From: Bacteroidales bacterium
GTDB taxonomy: Bacteria; Bacteroidota; Bacteroidia; Bacteroidales; F082
DNA: 64,000 nucleotides
Assembly (NCBI GenBank): GCA_016936355.1
Contig: JAFGYB010000018.1
Location: 62,001-126,000, forward strand
Reading direction: 5' to 3'
Shown here: piece after piece, positions 53,923 through 63,433 of the stretch
Layout of the letters: every line of letters begins with the position of its first letter
Position numbering within the stretch: position 1 is the first letter of the stretch
Program-made: the position numbers and the translations under genes
The notes under the pieces: model-generated
Databases searched by the model: none
Seen by the model: the letters and a program-made list of their open reading frames with translations, nothing else
Told to the model about the DNA's origin: nothing

Positions 53923-55701
53923 ATGGTAATGAAACACGAGCGAAAGAAGTTTTTACTGTTCGACTCAATTTTATTAGGTGTGGTAGGGGCTTTGGGAGCC
54001 CAGCTTTTTCTTTATTTACTGCATTTGGTGATGGGGTTCTCGCTGCAGGACCTCGCCGGGTATCAGGCACCGGGTTTGCCCAACATGGGGGAGTCGGTGG
54101 TGGAGGTAACCCACAAATACAGCGGACTGATTATTTTGGGCGTGATTGTGGTGGGGGCGCTGATCTCGGGTTACCTGATTTATACCTTTGCCCCCGAGGC
54201 TGAAGGGCACGGGACCGATACGGCGGTGCGTGCCTTTCACCGTACGGGAGGCCGCATACGGTGGCGGGTGACCCCGTTGAAAATTCTGGCTTCGGCACTT
54301 ACGATTGGTACCGGTGGATCGGCCGGCAGGGAAGGCCCTACGGCCTTGTTCAGTGCCGGCATCGGATCCATATACGCCACGGTGAAAAACAGCTCGAACC
54401 ACGAACGTCGTTTGCTGGTCCTTATCGGTATGGCTGCCGGGCTTTCGGCCATTTTCAGGGCTCCCATCGGGACGGCTATTTTTGCCATCGAGGTGTTGTA
54501 CAACGACATGGATTTTGAGGCGGATGCCCTGGTCTATACTTTGCTGGGCTCGCTGGTGGCTTATATGGTGACCGGTTTCTTTACCGGTTGGGAACCCCTG
54601 TTCATTATCCCCAAGGATTTGATGGCTACCGACCTGACCACCTTTTTTTATTTGCTGATCCTGGGACTGTTGAGCGGGATTCTGGGAATGATACTGCCCA
54701 ATCTGTTTTACGGGGTGCGCGACCTGTTTCATAAAATTCGCATCAAACCTCATTTCAAACCGGCCATTGGTGCTTTGGGAGTGGGATTGATTGCGCTGGC
54801 ACTGCCCCAGGTGTTGGGAGGTGGCTACGGATGGATTCAAAAGGCGATTGACGGACACATCGTGTTGTGGATGCTTCCGGTTATCCTGATTGCTAAAATG
54901 CTTTCGTTTGCCCTGACCGTATCTTCCGGAGGTTCGGGCGGGGTGTTTGCCCCCAGTTTGTTTGTCGGTGCTTTTTTGGGCAGCTTTGTGGCTTTGTTGT
55001 TCGGGCAGCCTCCCGCGATCTTTGCCGTCATCGGTATGGCGGCTGTTTTCGGGTCTTCGGCCCGGGTGCCTCTGGCTACGCTGATCATGGTTACCGAAAT
55101 GACGGGCGGCTATACGTTGCTTGCCCCGGCAGCACTCACAGTGCTCATTGCTTATTTGCTCCAATCCCATTTGGTCCGGGTTTTGAAACTCAAGTATGAA
55201 AGTTTGTACGAAGGCCAGGTTCCCGATAAATCCTTTTCCCCCGTGCATCAGATCGATAAAATCAGGAAAATCCTCTCTTTTTACCGTCCCCAGTTATCCC
55301 TTACCCATGAGGAAATTGACCAGGCTAAGATGTTGGATATGCTGGAAGCCAGTGTTCCGATTGATATTTCCGAAGACCATCAGTTGTTTTTTGGTTCGCT
55401 GAAAAGAAGATTTGACCTCACGGTGAACCCGGGCGAAGAACATCCGGAAACCATTTATTATAAAGAAGCCCGGGTGTTGGCTGTTTTCAGAGACGGAGAA
55501 TGGATTTATCCCCATTCCGCTACCAGGCTGAACAAGGGAGATGAACTGCTGCTGATTGGCGATGCCGAAGTTATCAAACAGATCAGAAAAGATTTCTCGG
55601 CCGTTTCGAAGGTTTTCTCCATGTTGATAGCCCAGGTAAACCGAAACAAACTGCATGCTTTGCAGGGCTGGTACGACCTGGTGAGGCGCAAGAAAAAATA
55701 A
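53923..55701 (+). CDS. ClC-family chloride channel/exchanger with C-terminal RCK_C domain
   Basis: 592 residues. ClC pore motifs: GTGGSAGREGPTALF (gating glutamate Glu137 in GREGP) and SSGGSGGVFAPSLFVG (the GxFxP anion-site motif). In the position of the E. coli internal proton glutamate (Glu203, in FIIEEM) the chain reads AIEVLY: Val191 takes its place. That suggests a channel or an exchanger with another proton path. After the pore (about residue 430) comes a soluble part ending in an RCK_C/TrkA_C fold (ARVLAVFRDGEWIYPHSA, LLLIGDAEVIKQIRKDF), which could bind a small ligand and gate the pore. CBS domains, the more usual ClC add-on, are absent. Confidence 0.9.
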   Translation: MVMKHERKKFLLFDSILLGVVGALGAQLFLYLLHLVMGFSLQDLAGYQAPGLPNMGESVVEVTHKYSGLIILGVIVVGALISGYLIYTFAPEAEGHGTDTAVRAFHRTGGRIRWRVTPLKILASALTIGTGGSAGREGPTALFSAGIGSIYATVKNSSNHERRLLVLIGMAAGLSAIFRAPIGTAIFAIEVLYNDMDFEADALVYTLLGSLVAYMVTGFFTGWEPLFIIPKDLMATDLTTFFYLLILGLLSGILGMILPNLFYGVRDLFHKIRIKPHFKPAIGALGVGLIALALPQVLGGGYGWIQKAIDGHIVLWMLPVILIAKMLSFALTVSSGGSGGVFAPSLFVGAFLGSFVALLFGQPPAIFAVIGMAAVFGSSARVPLATLIMVTEMTGGYTLLAPAALTVLIAYLLQSHLVRVLKLKYESLYEGQVPDKSFSPVHQIDKIRKILSFYRPQLSLTHEEIDQAKMLDMLEASVPIDISEDHQLFFGSLKRRFDLTVNPGEEHPETIYYKEARVLAVFRDGEWIYPHSATRLNKGDELLLIGDAEVIKQIRKDFSAVSKVFSMLIAQVNRNKLHALQGWYDLVRRKKK

Positions 55702-55781
55702 TCCGTTTCACGAATATCGTTGCAGCGAAAACTTTGCCGGAGTCCGCTATTCGGAAACGGGAGGAAAGAATTCCTGAAAAC

Positions 55782-55822
55782 AAAAAACCATTTACCGGTT
55801 GTCCGGCAAATGGTTTTTTTTA
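55782..55822. terminator. Bidirectional terminator between ClC and antiporter genes
   Basis: AACCATTT-a-CCGG / CCGG-c-AAATGGTT stem with TTGT loop, A run left and T run right. Confidence 0.88.
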
Positions 55823-55849
55823 TGACACTCTATAAGTTCTTTCGTTAAT

Positions 55850-57133
55850 CTATTTGACAGCTTTGGTGCTGTGCCCCAGTAAGCGTTTCGAAAGGGGTTT
55901 TACCCACAATGTTTCGGCCAGAACAGAGATCAGAACGGTGATGATGGTAGCCGAAAGAATGACTTCGCCCCAATCGACCAGCGTAGTATTGTGGTACATC
56001 AGGCCCAAACTGAGCGGGATGCCTGCCAAAGCAGCCGGAACCACCCCTCTGGGGCCTTCCAGGGCAATGAAGAGGTATTCTTTGAACGACCATTTCCGGA
56101 GGGCAAGAATGGGCAGCGTGGCCAGCGGACGGGCAATGAAGATGATGCCGAGAGCCAGTAAAGCGCCTTTCCACAGACTTTGGCTGAAAATAGACAAGTT
56201 GGTCGTGGCTCCCAGTAAGATAAAGATGAAAACACTGGCCAGGTCCGAAATAATTTCATTGAAATGCATTTCCTCTTTGATGAACTTATTGAATCCGGCG
56301 TGTTCGTCCCATTTTTTGAAGACCAGTGCATGGTTTCCAAAGACAATACCGATGGTAGTGGCTACCAGGTAGCCGGAAGTCTGGGCATATTCGCCGATAA
56401 GAAATCCGCCAAACGCAATGGCCAGACCAAAAATCTGAGGTAACAAACCGGGTTTGAGCCAGCGGATGATCCAGTATCCGATGACCCCGAGGATAAATCC
56501 AATCAGCAGGGAAGAGACAACCTGGTAAACAAAGAATATCACGGAAGCCGGATAGATGGAGGTGAAATGGGCGATTTTTTCGACAAGTTGTGCCTCTGAG
56601 GCCTGCGGTGCTACCATGGCGATGGCCAGGATGGTGAGCACAATGCCCAGCGGGTCGTTAAAGATGGATTCGGTGACAATTACCGTTTTGTAGTTTTCGT
56701 CGACCTTGTTTTGTTTGAAAAGCGGGATCAGAGTAGCCGGGTCAGTGGCGGAAATAATGGCACCGAAGAGGAAGCCTGCCGACAGCGGAAGGTCGAACAG
56801 ATACGAAAACAGGAAACTGGCAACTAACGCCGTAACCAGGAGTCCGACCGTGTCAAGCAATCCGATGGTTCCCAAATGTTTTTTGATCATTTTCCATTTC
56901 AGGTTATGCCCTTCGGTATATAAAATCAGAACCAACCCCAGCACACGGGCATAATTGAATATAGTATGTCCCTGATGGTTGGGGATGAGTCCTAATACCG
57001 GACCAAATAAAAAACCCAGAATGATTAAAATGGGAATGGAGGAAACATGTGCTTTTTCGCTGAGTATGAAAGCGAAGAAGCCCAGTGTCATTACCGCGAT
57101 AAGGGTAAAATCGATAAGCTGTGAATATGACAT
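55850..57133 (-). CDS. Na+(K+)/H+ antiporter, CPA1/CPA2-type
   Basis: 427 residues from ATG 57133 (an open frame runs nine codons further to a TTG, less likely). About 12 membrane helices. Conserved: IPILIILGFLFGPVLGLIP, FLFGAIISATDPATLIPLF (the DPA/T ion-site region), VTESIFNDPLGIVLT (the ND/DP-type cation and proton site) and EGPRGVVPAAL. Electroneutral exchange of sodium or potassium for protons, pH and salt homeostasis. Ion choice cannot be settled. Convergent with the ClC gene; a Cl- and a cation transporter side by side suggest ion balance. Confidence 0.9.
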   Translation of the reverse strand: MSYSQLIDFTLIAVMTLGFFAFILSEKAHVSSIPILIILGFLFGPVLGLIPNHQGHTIFNYARVLGLVLILYTEGHNLKWKMIKKHLGTIGLLDTVGLLVTALVASFLFSYLFDLPLSAGFLFGAIISATDPATLIPLFKQNKVDENYKTVIVTESIFNDPLGIVLTILAIAMVAPQASEAQLVEKIAHFTSIYPASVIFFVYQVVSSLLIGFILGVIGYWIIRWLKPGLLPQIFGLAIAFGGFLIGEYAQTSGYLVATTIGIVFGNHALVFKKWDEHAGFNKFIKEEMHFNEIISDLASVFIFILLGATTNLSIFSQSLWKGALLALGIIFIARPLATLPILALRKWSFKEYLFIALEGPRGVVPAALAGIPLSLGLMYHNTTLVDWGEVILSATIITVLISVLAETLWVKPLSKRLLGHSTKAVK

Positions 57134-57455
57134 ATCTTTGTTTTTAAATGAATGAAACAATCATATGAACTTGCTGACACCGGTATTCAATATATCTTGT
57201 CAACCTCAAAAAAAATTCGGGCGCAAAAGTATAATAATCCGTCATAGATTGTTCTTCAAATGAGTGATACTTTCTTTAGTTTATGGAATTTGTACTCAGT
57301 ATACATAAGGAAATAATTTCTTTTTTCGGCAAGAACCGGTAAAATCAGGAAAAAATTTGCCTTCGATACAGGTTGTGTTAAATGTTCATAAGTCTGGAAT
57401 TTAAATAAATAGTCAGACAGGTGAAGCAGTTAGGATCTGGTATCATCCCGAGGCG
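57134..57455. other. Intergenic region
   Basis: 322 bases. Contains the antiporter -7 box at 57224-57231 and nothing else recognised. Confidence 0.55.
57224..57231 (-). promoter_or_regulatory. -7 box of the antiporter gene
   Basis: Minus strand TACTTTTG then CGC, exact consensus, 91 bases before ATG 57133. Confidence 0.5.
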
Positions 57456-58880
57456 TCAGTTCTTCAGGTAGTCCTTATGCAGCTGGTTGTATACATCCAT
57501 CAGCGGAGTTACCTTCCCTTTTTTATTGAACAACCGGCTTCTCCAGTTCAGGGGTTCCCAGATACAGGATCCTTTGCCCAATCCGTTGGGTTCGCTGAAT
57601 GAGATTTGAGTCACTGTCTTCTTAAAGTCTGAATACTCGGCCACATAAATAGGTTTATGATACCGCAGGGCCAGATCGTGCAGGTTGTTCTTCAGGTCTT
57701 CCAGCGTTCCGTGCCACCGGGGATAGTAGGAGAGTCCTATGACATCGAATTTAACCCCTCTTGCCAGCATGTTGTCGAGCCAGAATTTGGCTTCCTGGTT
57801 TTGTCCCCCCAAAGCCAGGTGCATCATGACGGGAGTTTCCGGATTGACTGCTTTCACACCGGCTACTCCTTCCCTGAGCAATCCCGCCAGTTGATCGGGG
57901 TGACTGATGTGGCCCATAGGCCATAAGAAACCGTGGTTGATTTCGTTGCCCACCTGAACCATATCGGGAAGCGTTCCCTGGGCTTTGAAGTCTTCCAGTG
58001 TTCGGACTGTATAGGCGTATACGGTATCTTTTAACTGCTGATAATCCAGTTTGGACCAGGATTCAGGGGTGTATTGTTTTTGCGGATCGGCCCAGGTATC
58101 GCTGTAATGGAAATCGAGCAGCAGTTTCATTCCTGCCTCTTTGACTCTCTTCGCCATGGCCAGTGTATATTTCAAACCGCAATATCCTGTGCCCGGTGCG
58201 TAACCGTCTGTAGCTCCCGGGTGCACGAAGATGCGCAACCGAATGAAATTCATTCCATGCTCGGCAAGTAGTTTCACCGGGTCAACCACTTTTCCGTTTT
58301 CATAAAATTTGATGCCCCTTGCTTCCAGTTGGGGGAGCCAGGATATATCGGCACCAATCATTTTGGGGACTTTAATATGGTTGGGCATGATTTCCGAAAC
58401 ACTCGGTTTCATCTTTTTGAAATCAGCCTGAAGAATATGAAGTTCATGAGATGCTTCCCACAAACCTTTGGACCGGGCTACGATTTTAACGGTATCGGGG
58501 TAATCTCCGGTGGTGTATTGTAAATATTTTACCCCGTTTTCCAGCTTGCAGGGCACAAAATTGGCACCGGAGCTGTCGTGTTGATAGGTGATAGTATTTC
58601 CATCCGTATCGCTGATGGTACCGTTGCCGTAGACAAATAAGTCAATAGAATCGGTGGCTCCGGAAATTTGTCTCATCAGACTATCAACAACAGCTATTCT
58701 GATGTGGGTATGATCCGTTCCGTTGCCAATGAGTGTGGTACTGTAGCAGGTGAGCATTACCGATACGGGCTTGCCTTTTTTCACCGTTTCAATGGAACTA
58801 TAGTCAGTGTGATTCATTCTGCCGTTACACTGAACCAGAGTGAAGAGAGAGAGAATTGTAAAGATCTTCCAGTATTTCAT
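57456..58880 (-). CDS. GH53 endo-beta-1,4-galactanase lipoprotein
   Basis: 474 residues from ATG 58880. This start is chosen because it gives a lipoprotein signal (MKYWKIFTILSLFTLVQC) and because the -7 box at 58947 rules out the ATG at 58964; ATG 58931 remains possible. Residues 25-165 are an Ig-like N-terminal domain. The rest is a GH53 barrel: GADISWLPQLEARG, NFIRLRIFVHP, LLLDFHYSDTWADP, VGNEINHG (acid/base Glu313), GLSYYPRWHGTL and YVAEYSD (nucleophile Glu415). Cleaves beta-1,4-galactan of pectin side chains outside the inner membrane. No SusC/SusD genes in the window, so it is not in a visible utilisation locus. Confidence 0.9.
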   Translation of the reverse strand: MKYWKIFTILSLFTLVQCNGRMNHTDYSSIETVKKGKPVSVMLTCYSTTLIGNGTDHTHIRIAVVDSLMRQISGATDSIDLFVYGNGTISDTDGNTITYQHDSSGANFVPCKLENGVKYLQYTTGDYPDTVKIVARSKGLWEASHELHILQADFKKMKPSVSEIMPNHIKVPKMIGADISWLPQLEARGIKFYENGKVVDPVKLLAEHGMNFIRLRIFVHPGATDGYAPGTGYCGLKYTLAMAKRVKEAGMKLLLDFHYSDTWADPQKQYTPESWSKLDYQQLKDTVYAYTVRTLEDFKAQGTLPDMVQVGNEINHGFLWPMGHISHPDQLAGLLREGVAGVKAVNPETPVMMHLALGGQNQEAKFWLDNMLARGVKFDVIGLSYYPRWHGTLEDLKNNLHDLALRYHKPIYVAEYSDFKKTVTQISFSEPNGLGKGSCIWEPLNWRSRLFNKKGKVTPLMDVYNQLHKDYLKN

Positions 58881-58946
58881 GTTTTTGTAATTGATAAAAT
58901 TGATGAACCCAAAAAGGTATTTATATTCCATTATACCTCTTGATGA

Positions 58947-58954
58947 CAAAAATA
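58947..58954 (-). promoter_or_regulatory. -7 box of the galactanase gene
   Basis: Minus strand TATTTTTG, exact consensus, 66 bases before ATG 58880; it excludes ATG 58964 as start. Confidence 0.55.
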
Positions 58955-59128
58955 ATGATTTCATTCAGTTACAGGAAACAAAAGTCCATGGAAAATTGAT
59001 TTTATCGATCACATTTAATCTTAATTTAAAATGATTGAGCGTATGAAGAAACGACAACCCCTCTCCTCAGGTTTTGTTCGTTACCTGATTGAACCGGTAT
59101 GAAAAATGTTGTATAGGATCCGGGATCT

Positions 59129-60346
59129 TTATGTGGTGTATACCGAGTTGAACACAACATAATCGGTAGTTAAATCCGAGCCCCAACCGGTAGCGGTTGC
59201 TTTACCTGAATTCAAACTTAGTTTTAAATGGATGTGTGAATCCCTCAGTAGTTTTTTTACATATCCGGTGTCGAATTCCAAAGGACCCCCTTTTTCCAGT
59301 AATTTAATTTGTCTTTTTTCATCCCCCAGCCAAAGGTCAGCTTTTGTATAATCAAACGATACACCTGCATTTCCGGCTGCTGCGATAACCCTTCCCCAGT
59401 TGGGATCTCTGCCGTACATAGCGGTTTTTACCAGCGTGGAAGCGGAGATGGAACGAATAAGTTTTCGGGCGGTTACTTCATCGGGAGCATCGACCACCTG
59501 GTACTCGATAAACTTGGAAGCCCCTTCGCCGTCCGAAACGATCGACTTGGCCAGGTGTGTCATCAGACTTTCCAGATTGGTGCGGAATTCTTTATACCCT
59601 TTGCTGCGTTTTGTTTTGATCATATCATTTCCAGCCAGTCCGTTGGCAAGGACAGCGACCATGTCGTTGGTGGAGGTGTCTCCGTCAACCGTAATCATGT
59701 TGAAGGATTTGTCTACAGCCATTTTGACGGTTTCATTCAGTAATGTTGAATCGATGGAGATATCGGTGACGATAAAAGCCAGCATGGTACCCATATTGGG
59801 GTGAATCATTCCGGAGCCTTTCGCAATTCCGGCCATGTTGATTTCATAATCGTCGGCAGCAAATTCGATGAACCCTTCTTTGGCAAAAGTATCGGTAGTA
59901 AGGATGGCATTGGCAGCAAACGAACCGGCACTGGACTTGGAGGAGAGTTTTTTTACGTTTTTCCGGATGCCTTCCACGATTTCTTCGGTAGGGAATGTTT
60001 TCCCGATGATGCCAGTGGAAGCAACCAAAACCAGTTCTTTGTCAATTTCCAGTTCCTCGGCCATGGTTTGAGCCATGGCTTCGGCCCCTTGGCGCCCCTG
60101 CTCTCCGGTGGCTGCATTGGCGTTGCCTGCATTAATAACAATGGCCTGTGCTTTTCCATCGGCTATGTGTCGTTTGGAAACTTTGACCGGTTCGGCCACC
60201 ACACTGTTTCTGGTAAAAACGGCAGAAGCGTTGGCCGGAACTTCAGAATAAATAATGGCCAGGTCTCTGCGCATCGATTTGATGCCGGTATGGGCTCCCC
60301 AGCATTTGATTCCTCGTACGTTGGTGATGTTTTTAATTAAGTCCAT
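59129..60346 (-). CDS. argJ: Glutamate N-acetyltransferase / N-acetylglutamate synthase (ornithine acetyltransferase)
   Basis: 405 residues. ArgJ transfers acetyl from N-acetylornithine to glutamate, closing the cyclic arginine pathway, and is cut into two subunits by self-cleavage before a threonine. Seen: STGIIG (Thr111-Gly112 oxyanion hole), KGSGMIHPNMGTML with the nucleophile Thr187, and TVDGDTSTND. The residue before Thr187 is Gly186, where Ala is commoner; self-cleavage should still work but is worth a check. Last gene of the arg operon, 17 bases after argC. Confidence 0.93.
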   Translation of the reverse strand: MDLIKNITNVRGIKCWGAHTGIKSMRRDLAIIYSEVPANASAVFTRNSVVAEPVKVSKRHIADGKAQAIVINAGNANAATGEQGRQGAEAMAQTMAEELEIDKELVLVASTGIIGKTFPTEEIVEGIRKNVKKLSSKSSAGSFAANAILTTDTFAKEGFIEFAADDYEINMAGIAKGSGMIHPNMGTMLAFIVTDISIDSTLLNETVKMAVDKSFNMITVDGDTSTNDMVAVLANGLAGNDMIKTKRSKGYKEFRTNLESLMTHLAKSIVSDGEGASKFIEYQVVDAPDEVTARKLIRSISASTLVKTAMYGRDPNWGRVIAAAGNAGVSFDYTKADLWLGDEKRQIKLLEKGGPLEFDTGYVKKLLRDSHIHLKLSLNSGKATATGWGSDLTTDYVVFNSVYTT

Positions 60347-60363
60347 TTTTCTATGTTATTGTT

Positions 60364-61401
60364 TTAAGGATGAATAGGTAATTGATTTAGGCCGGTAGTT
60401 TCTTCCCAGCCAAACAGGATGTTCATATTCTGTATGGCCTGACCGGCTGCCCCTTTGACCAGGTTGTCGATCACACTGACGGCAACGATCAGGTTGGTTC
60501 TCGGATCGTAGGTAGCATAAATAGCACAGTGGTTGCTGGCTCTTACATCTTTGATCGACGGCGGTCTGTCGGTAATGTGAACGAAAGGAGCATTTTGATA
60601 AAATTCTTTATAATAATTCTGTACTGTTTCTTCATTGATTTGTTGCAAAGGACGGGCATAAACAGTGGTTAAAATACCCCGGTCTACCGGTAGCAGGTGC
60701 GGCGTAAACTGTATGGTGGTTTTGCTTCCCGCGATTTTGTCGGCGATTTCTTCAATCTCAATAGTGTGCCGGTGATTTTTTAAGCCGTAGGCTTTGAAAT
60801 TATCATGTACGTTGGAGAAGTGGGTAGTTTCTTTGGGCTTAACCCCTGCACCGGTGACTCCTGATTTGGAGTCAACAATGATGGGAGCCGTTTCAATGAG
60901 CTTGTGAGTAAGCAAAGGAGCCAAAGCCAGAATTGCACTGGTGGGATAACACCCCGGATTGGCTATCAGACGGGCCTTTTTGATCCGATCTGAAAACAAT
61001 TCCGGACTTCCAAAGACGGCTTCTTTAAATCCCTCTGAATGACTGTGTTTTTTCTGGTACCACGTTTCGTAGATGCTGCTGTCACTCAGCCTGAAATCAC
61101 CTGATAAATCAATGATCTTAAGTGGTGTTTCCTGAAATTTTTTGACAAAATCCATGGACACCCCGTGGGGCAGTGCCAGGAATACCAGGTCCAGCACTTC
61201 GGGTTTCAGGTCCTCAACAGAAGACAGAGTGAAGTCCACGTGCCCTTTGAGATAAGAGTGAACGTCAGAGAACTTTTTGCCTGCATAAGTCTCCGAGGTG
61301 ATGACTGTAATTTCCACATGGGGGTGGTTGGCTAATATACGTACCAGTTCGGAGCCGGTATAGCCGGTCGCTCCGATAATTCCAATTTTCTTTTTTTGCA
61401 T
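60364..61401 (-). CDS. argC: N-acetyl-gamma-glutamyl-phosphate reductase
   Basis: 345 residues. NADPH-binding N-terminus IGIIGATGYTGSELVRIL, the catalytic Cys151 in ANPGCYPT, and HRHTIEIEEI near the substrate site. Reduces N-acetylglutamyl phosphate to the semialdehyde. Two bases separate it from argD. Confidence 0.95.
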   Translation of the reverse strand: MQKKKIGIIGATGYTGSELVRILANHPHVEITVITSETYAGKKFSDVHSYLKGHVDFTLSSVEDLKPEVLDLVFLALPHGVSMDFVKKFQETPLKIIDLSGDFRLSDSSIYETWYQKKHSHSEGFKEAVFGSPELFSDRIKKARLIANPGCYPTSAILALAPLLTHKLIETAPIIVDSKSGVTGAGVKPKETTHFSNVHDNFKAYGLKNHRHTIEIEEIADKIAGSKTTIQFTPHLLPVDRGILTTVYARPLQQINEETVQNYYKEFYQNAPFVHITDRPPSIKDVRASNHCAIYATYDPRTNLIVAVSVIDNLVKGAAGQAIQNMNILFGWEETTGLNQLPIHP

Positions 61402-61403
61402 GA

Positions 61404-62591
61404 TTATTTAATTTCCTGAATCGACTCTTTCAATACGTTTAATATTTTGTCCAGGTCTTCGTGGCTGATGTTTAACGGTGGCAGTAGCCGGAGTACATTG
61501 CCGGCAGTGGCGTTAGCCAGGACCCCCTTTTCCAGCATTTTCTGAACCAGTGGTTTGGTTTCGAAATCAAACTCTATACCGATCATAAGTCCTTTTCCAC
61601 GGATTTCCTTAATGGAAGTTTCTTCCCAGGCTTCGAGTTGCAGGGTAACCCAACGGCCTTTTTCTTTGGCCTGCGTTAATAAATCTTCAACTTCCAATAC
61701 TTCGAGGGTGGCCAGTGCTGCGGCACTGGCAAGCGGGTTGCCTCCGAAAGTAGTCCCGTGATCCCCGAGTTCCATTGCGGCACTGACTTTTTCACTGGAA
61801 AGAATGGCTCCAATCGGAACACCACCTCCCAGGGCTTTTGCCAAGGTCATGATGTCGGGTTGAATGCTGTAATGTTCCTTTGCAAAGAAAGTACCGGTTC
61901 GGCCGATTCCGCACTGGATTTCATCGAAGATCAAAACAATGTCTTCCCGGGTACAGAGATCCCTGAGCGATTTTAAAAAAGATTCATCCGCTACATTGAT
62001 GCCTCCTTCACCCTGAATGGGTTCGATGAGGATCCCGGCAATCTGATCGTCCAAAACCGCTATCAGCGATTTTAAGTCGTTGAACGGAACCTGAATAAAT
62101 CCTGCAGGAATGGGATCAAACCCTTTTTGCATTTGTTTTTTTCCTGTGGCAATAGTGGCGAGTGTGCGTCCATGGAAGGAACCCTCAAATGAAATTATGG
62201 TACCCCCCCGTCCTTTACTGTGGGCATATTTTCGGGCAATCTTCAGGGCTCCTTCAACAGATTCTGCACCGCTGTTGGTCAGGAAAACCCGGTCGAGGCC
62301 GGAAAGTGTTTTTAATTTTTCAGACAACAACAGCTGGGGTTTGCTCAGATAGAAATTGGAAATATGAATCAATTTCTCGGCCTGCTGACTAATGGCTCTT
62401 GCTACGGCAGGATGGGCATGTCCCACACTATTGACAGCAATTCCTCCCAAGGCATCAATGTATTCGTTGCCTTCCACATCCCATACATGGGATCCCATAC
62501 CCCTTTCCAACGTGATGGGATAACGGCTAAACGTTTGTAAATAACTTTTTTTGTCGCGTTCAATAAACGCTTGATTATTTTCTGAGTTCAT
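61404..62591 (-). CDS. argD: Acetylornithine aminotransferase
   Basis: 395 residues, class III PLP aminotransferase. NSGAESVEGALKIAR, FHGRTLAT, FDEIQCGIGRTG and the PLP lysine Lys252 in LAKALGGGVPIG. Interconverts N-acetylglutamate semialdehyde and N-acetylornithine. Bacteroidetes often use succinylated intermediates in this pathway, with a distinct carbamoyltransferase elsewhere; the acyl group cannot be decided from this gene. Two bases after argB. Confidence 0.93.
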   Translation of the reverse strand: MNSENNQAFIERDKKSYLQTFSRYPITLERGMGSHVWDVEGNEYIDALGGIAVNSVGHAHPAVARAISQQAEKLIHISNFYLSKPQLLLSEKLKTLSGLDRVFLTNSGAESVEGALKIARKYAHSKGRGGTIISFEGSFHGRTLATIATGKKQMQKGFDPIPAGFIQVPFNDLKSLIAVLDDQIAGILIEPIQGEGGINVADESFLKSLRDLCTREDIVLIFDEIQCGIGRTGTFFAKEHYSIQPDIMTLAKALGGGVPIGAILSSEKVSAAMELGDHGTTFGGNPLASAAALATLEVLEVEDLLTQAKEKGRWVTLQLEAWEETSIKEIRGKGLMIGIEFDFETKPLVQKMLEKGVLANATAGNVLRLLPPLNISHEDLDKILNVLKESIQEIK

Positions 62592-62593
62592 GG

Positions 62594-63433
62594 TTATGAT
62601 TGTGTTATGGTTGTTCCTGTATTGCTATTTACTGCCTGCACTATCTGATCGGGTTTAGTGCCGTTAATAATTCGGGCTTTTTTCACTCCCTGTTTCAATG
62701 CGGTGATGCAGGAGTCGATTTTGGGGATCATGCCTCCCTGGATGATATTGTCTTTGATTAATCCCGGTACTTCGTCCAAGCGGAGATGCTTGATTAAAGT
62801 ATCCGGATTGTTTTTGTCTCTCAGCAATCCGTCCACATCAGTCAGAACAATATACTCATCAGCCTGAAGTGCTCCGGCAATATGACCGGCAAACATGTCT
62901 CCGTTTATGTTGAATCCCACACCGTGAGTGTCATCGGCAATGCACGCAATCACAGGCGTGAATTCATTCTGAAGTAATGTTTTGATCAGACTTGTATTGA
63001 CACGGGCAACATCGCCCACCCGACCCAGATCTACTTCTTCTTTTGTGTTGTCTTTTATGACATAATGACGCCGTTTTACAGCAATCACTGTGTTTCCATC
63101 CTTTCCTGAAATACCAACGGCATTCTGCCCCATGCTGTTCAGATGACTAACCAGGTCGCTGTTTACCTTTCCTTTCAGTACCCTTTCCACGTATTCAAAA
63201 GCCTTGGGCGTGGTTTTACGGAGGCCGTCCACGAATTCGGATTTAATACCGGCTTCGGTCAGTGCCTGCTTGATAAAAGGTCCGCCACCGTGTGAAATAA
63301 TCACCTGGTGCCCTTGTTCTTTTAGTGCGCAGATGTTTTTCAGAACTTCTTTTTTTAAGGAGTCTTCGGTCATGGCATTCCCCCCGTACTTAAATACGAT
63401 AAGGGCTTTTTCCGGTATCATTTTTTTAGACAT
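62594..63433 (-). CDS. argB: N-acetylglutamate kinase
   Basis: 279 residues of the amino acid kinase family. KYGGNAM (phosphate-binding lysine and glycines), ISHGGGPFI, GDMFAGHIAGAL and LTDVDGLL. Starts at ATG 63433; ATG 63421 (MIPEKALIVF) is also possible. First gene of argB-argD-argC-argJ. It lacks the N-terminal helix typical of arginine-inhibited hexameric forms, as far as can be seen. Confidence 0.93.
   Translation of the reverse strand: MSKKMIPEKALIVFKYGGNAMTEDSLKKEVLKNICALKEQGHQVIISHGGGPFIKQALTEAGIKSEFVDGLRKTTPKAFEYVERVLKGKVNSDLVSHLNSMGQNAVGISGKDGNTVIAVKRRHYVIKDNTKEEVDLGRVGDVARVNTSLIKTLLQNEFTPVIACIADDTHGVGFNINGDMFAGHIAGALQADEYIVLTDVDGLLRDKNNPDTLIKHLRLDEVPGLIKDNIIQGGMIPKIDSCITALKQGVKKARIINGTKPDQIVQAVNSNTGTTITQS

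Noticed and set aside
54016-55248. 410-codon minus-strand open frame opposite the ClC gene
   Set aside because: Shadow of the ClC gene: low-complexity Gln/His/Arg-rich translation, no domain.
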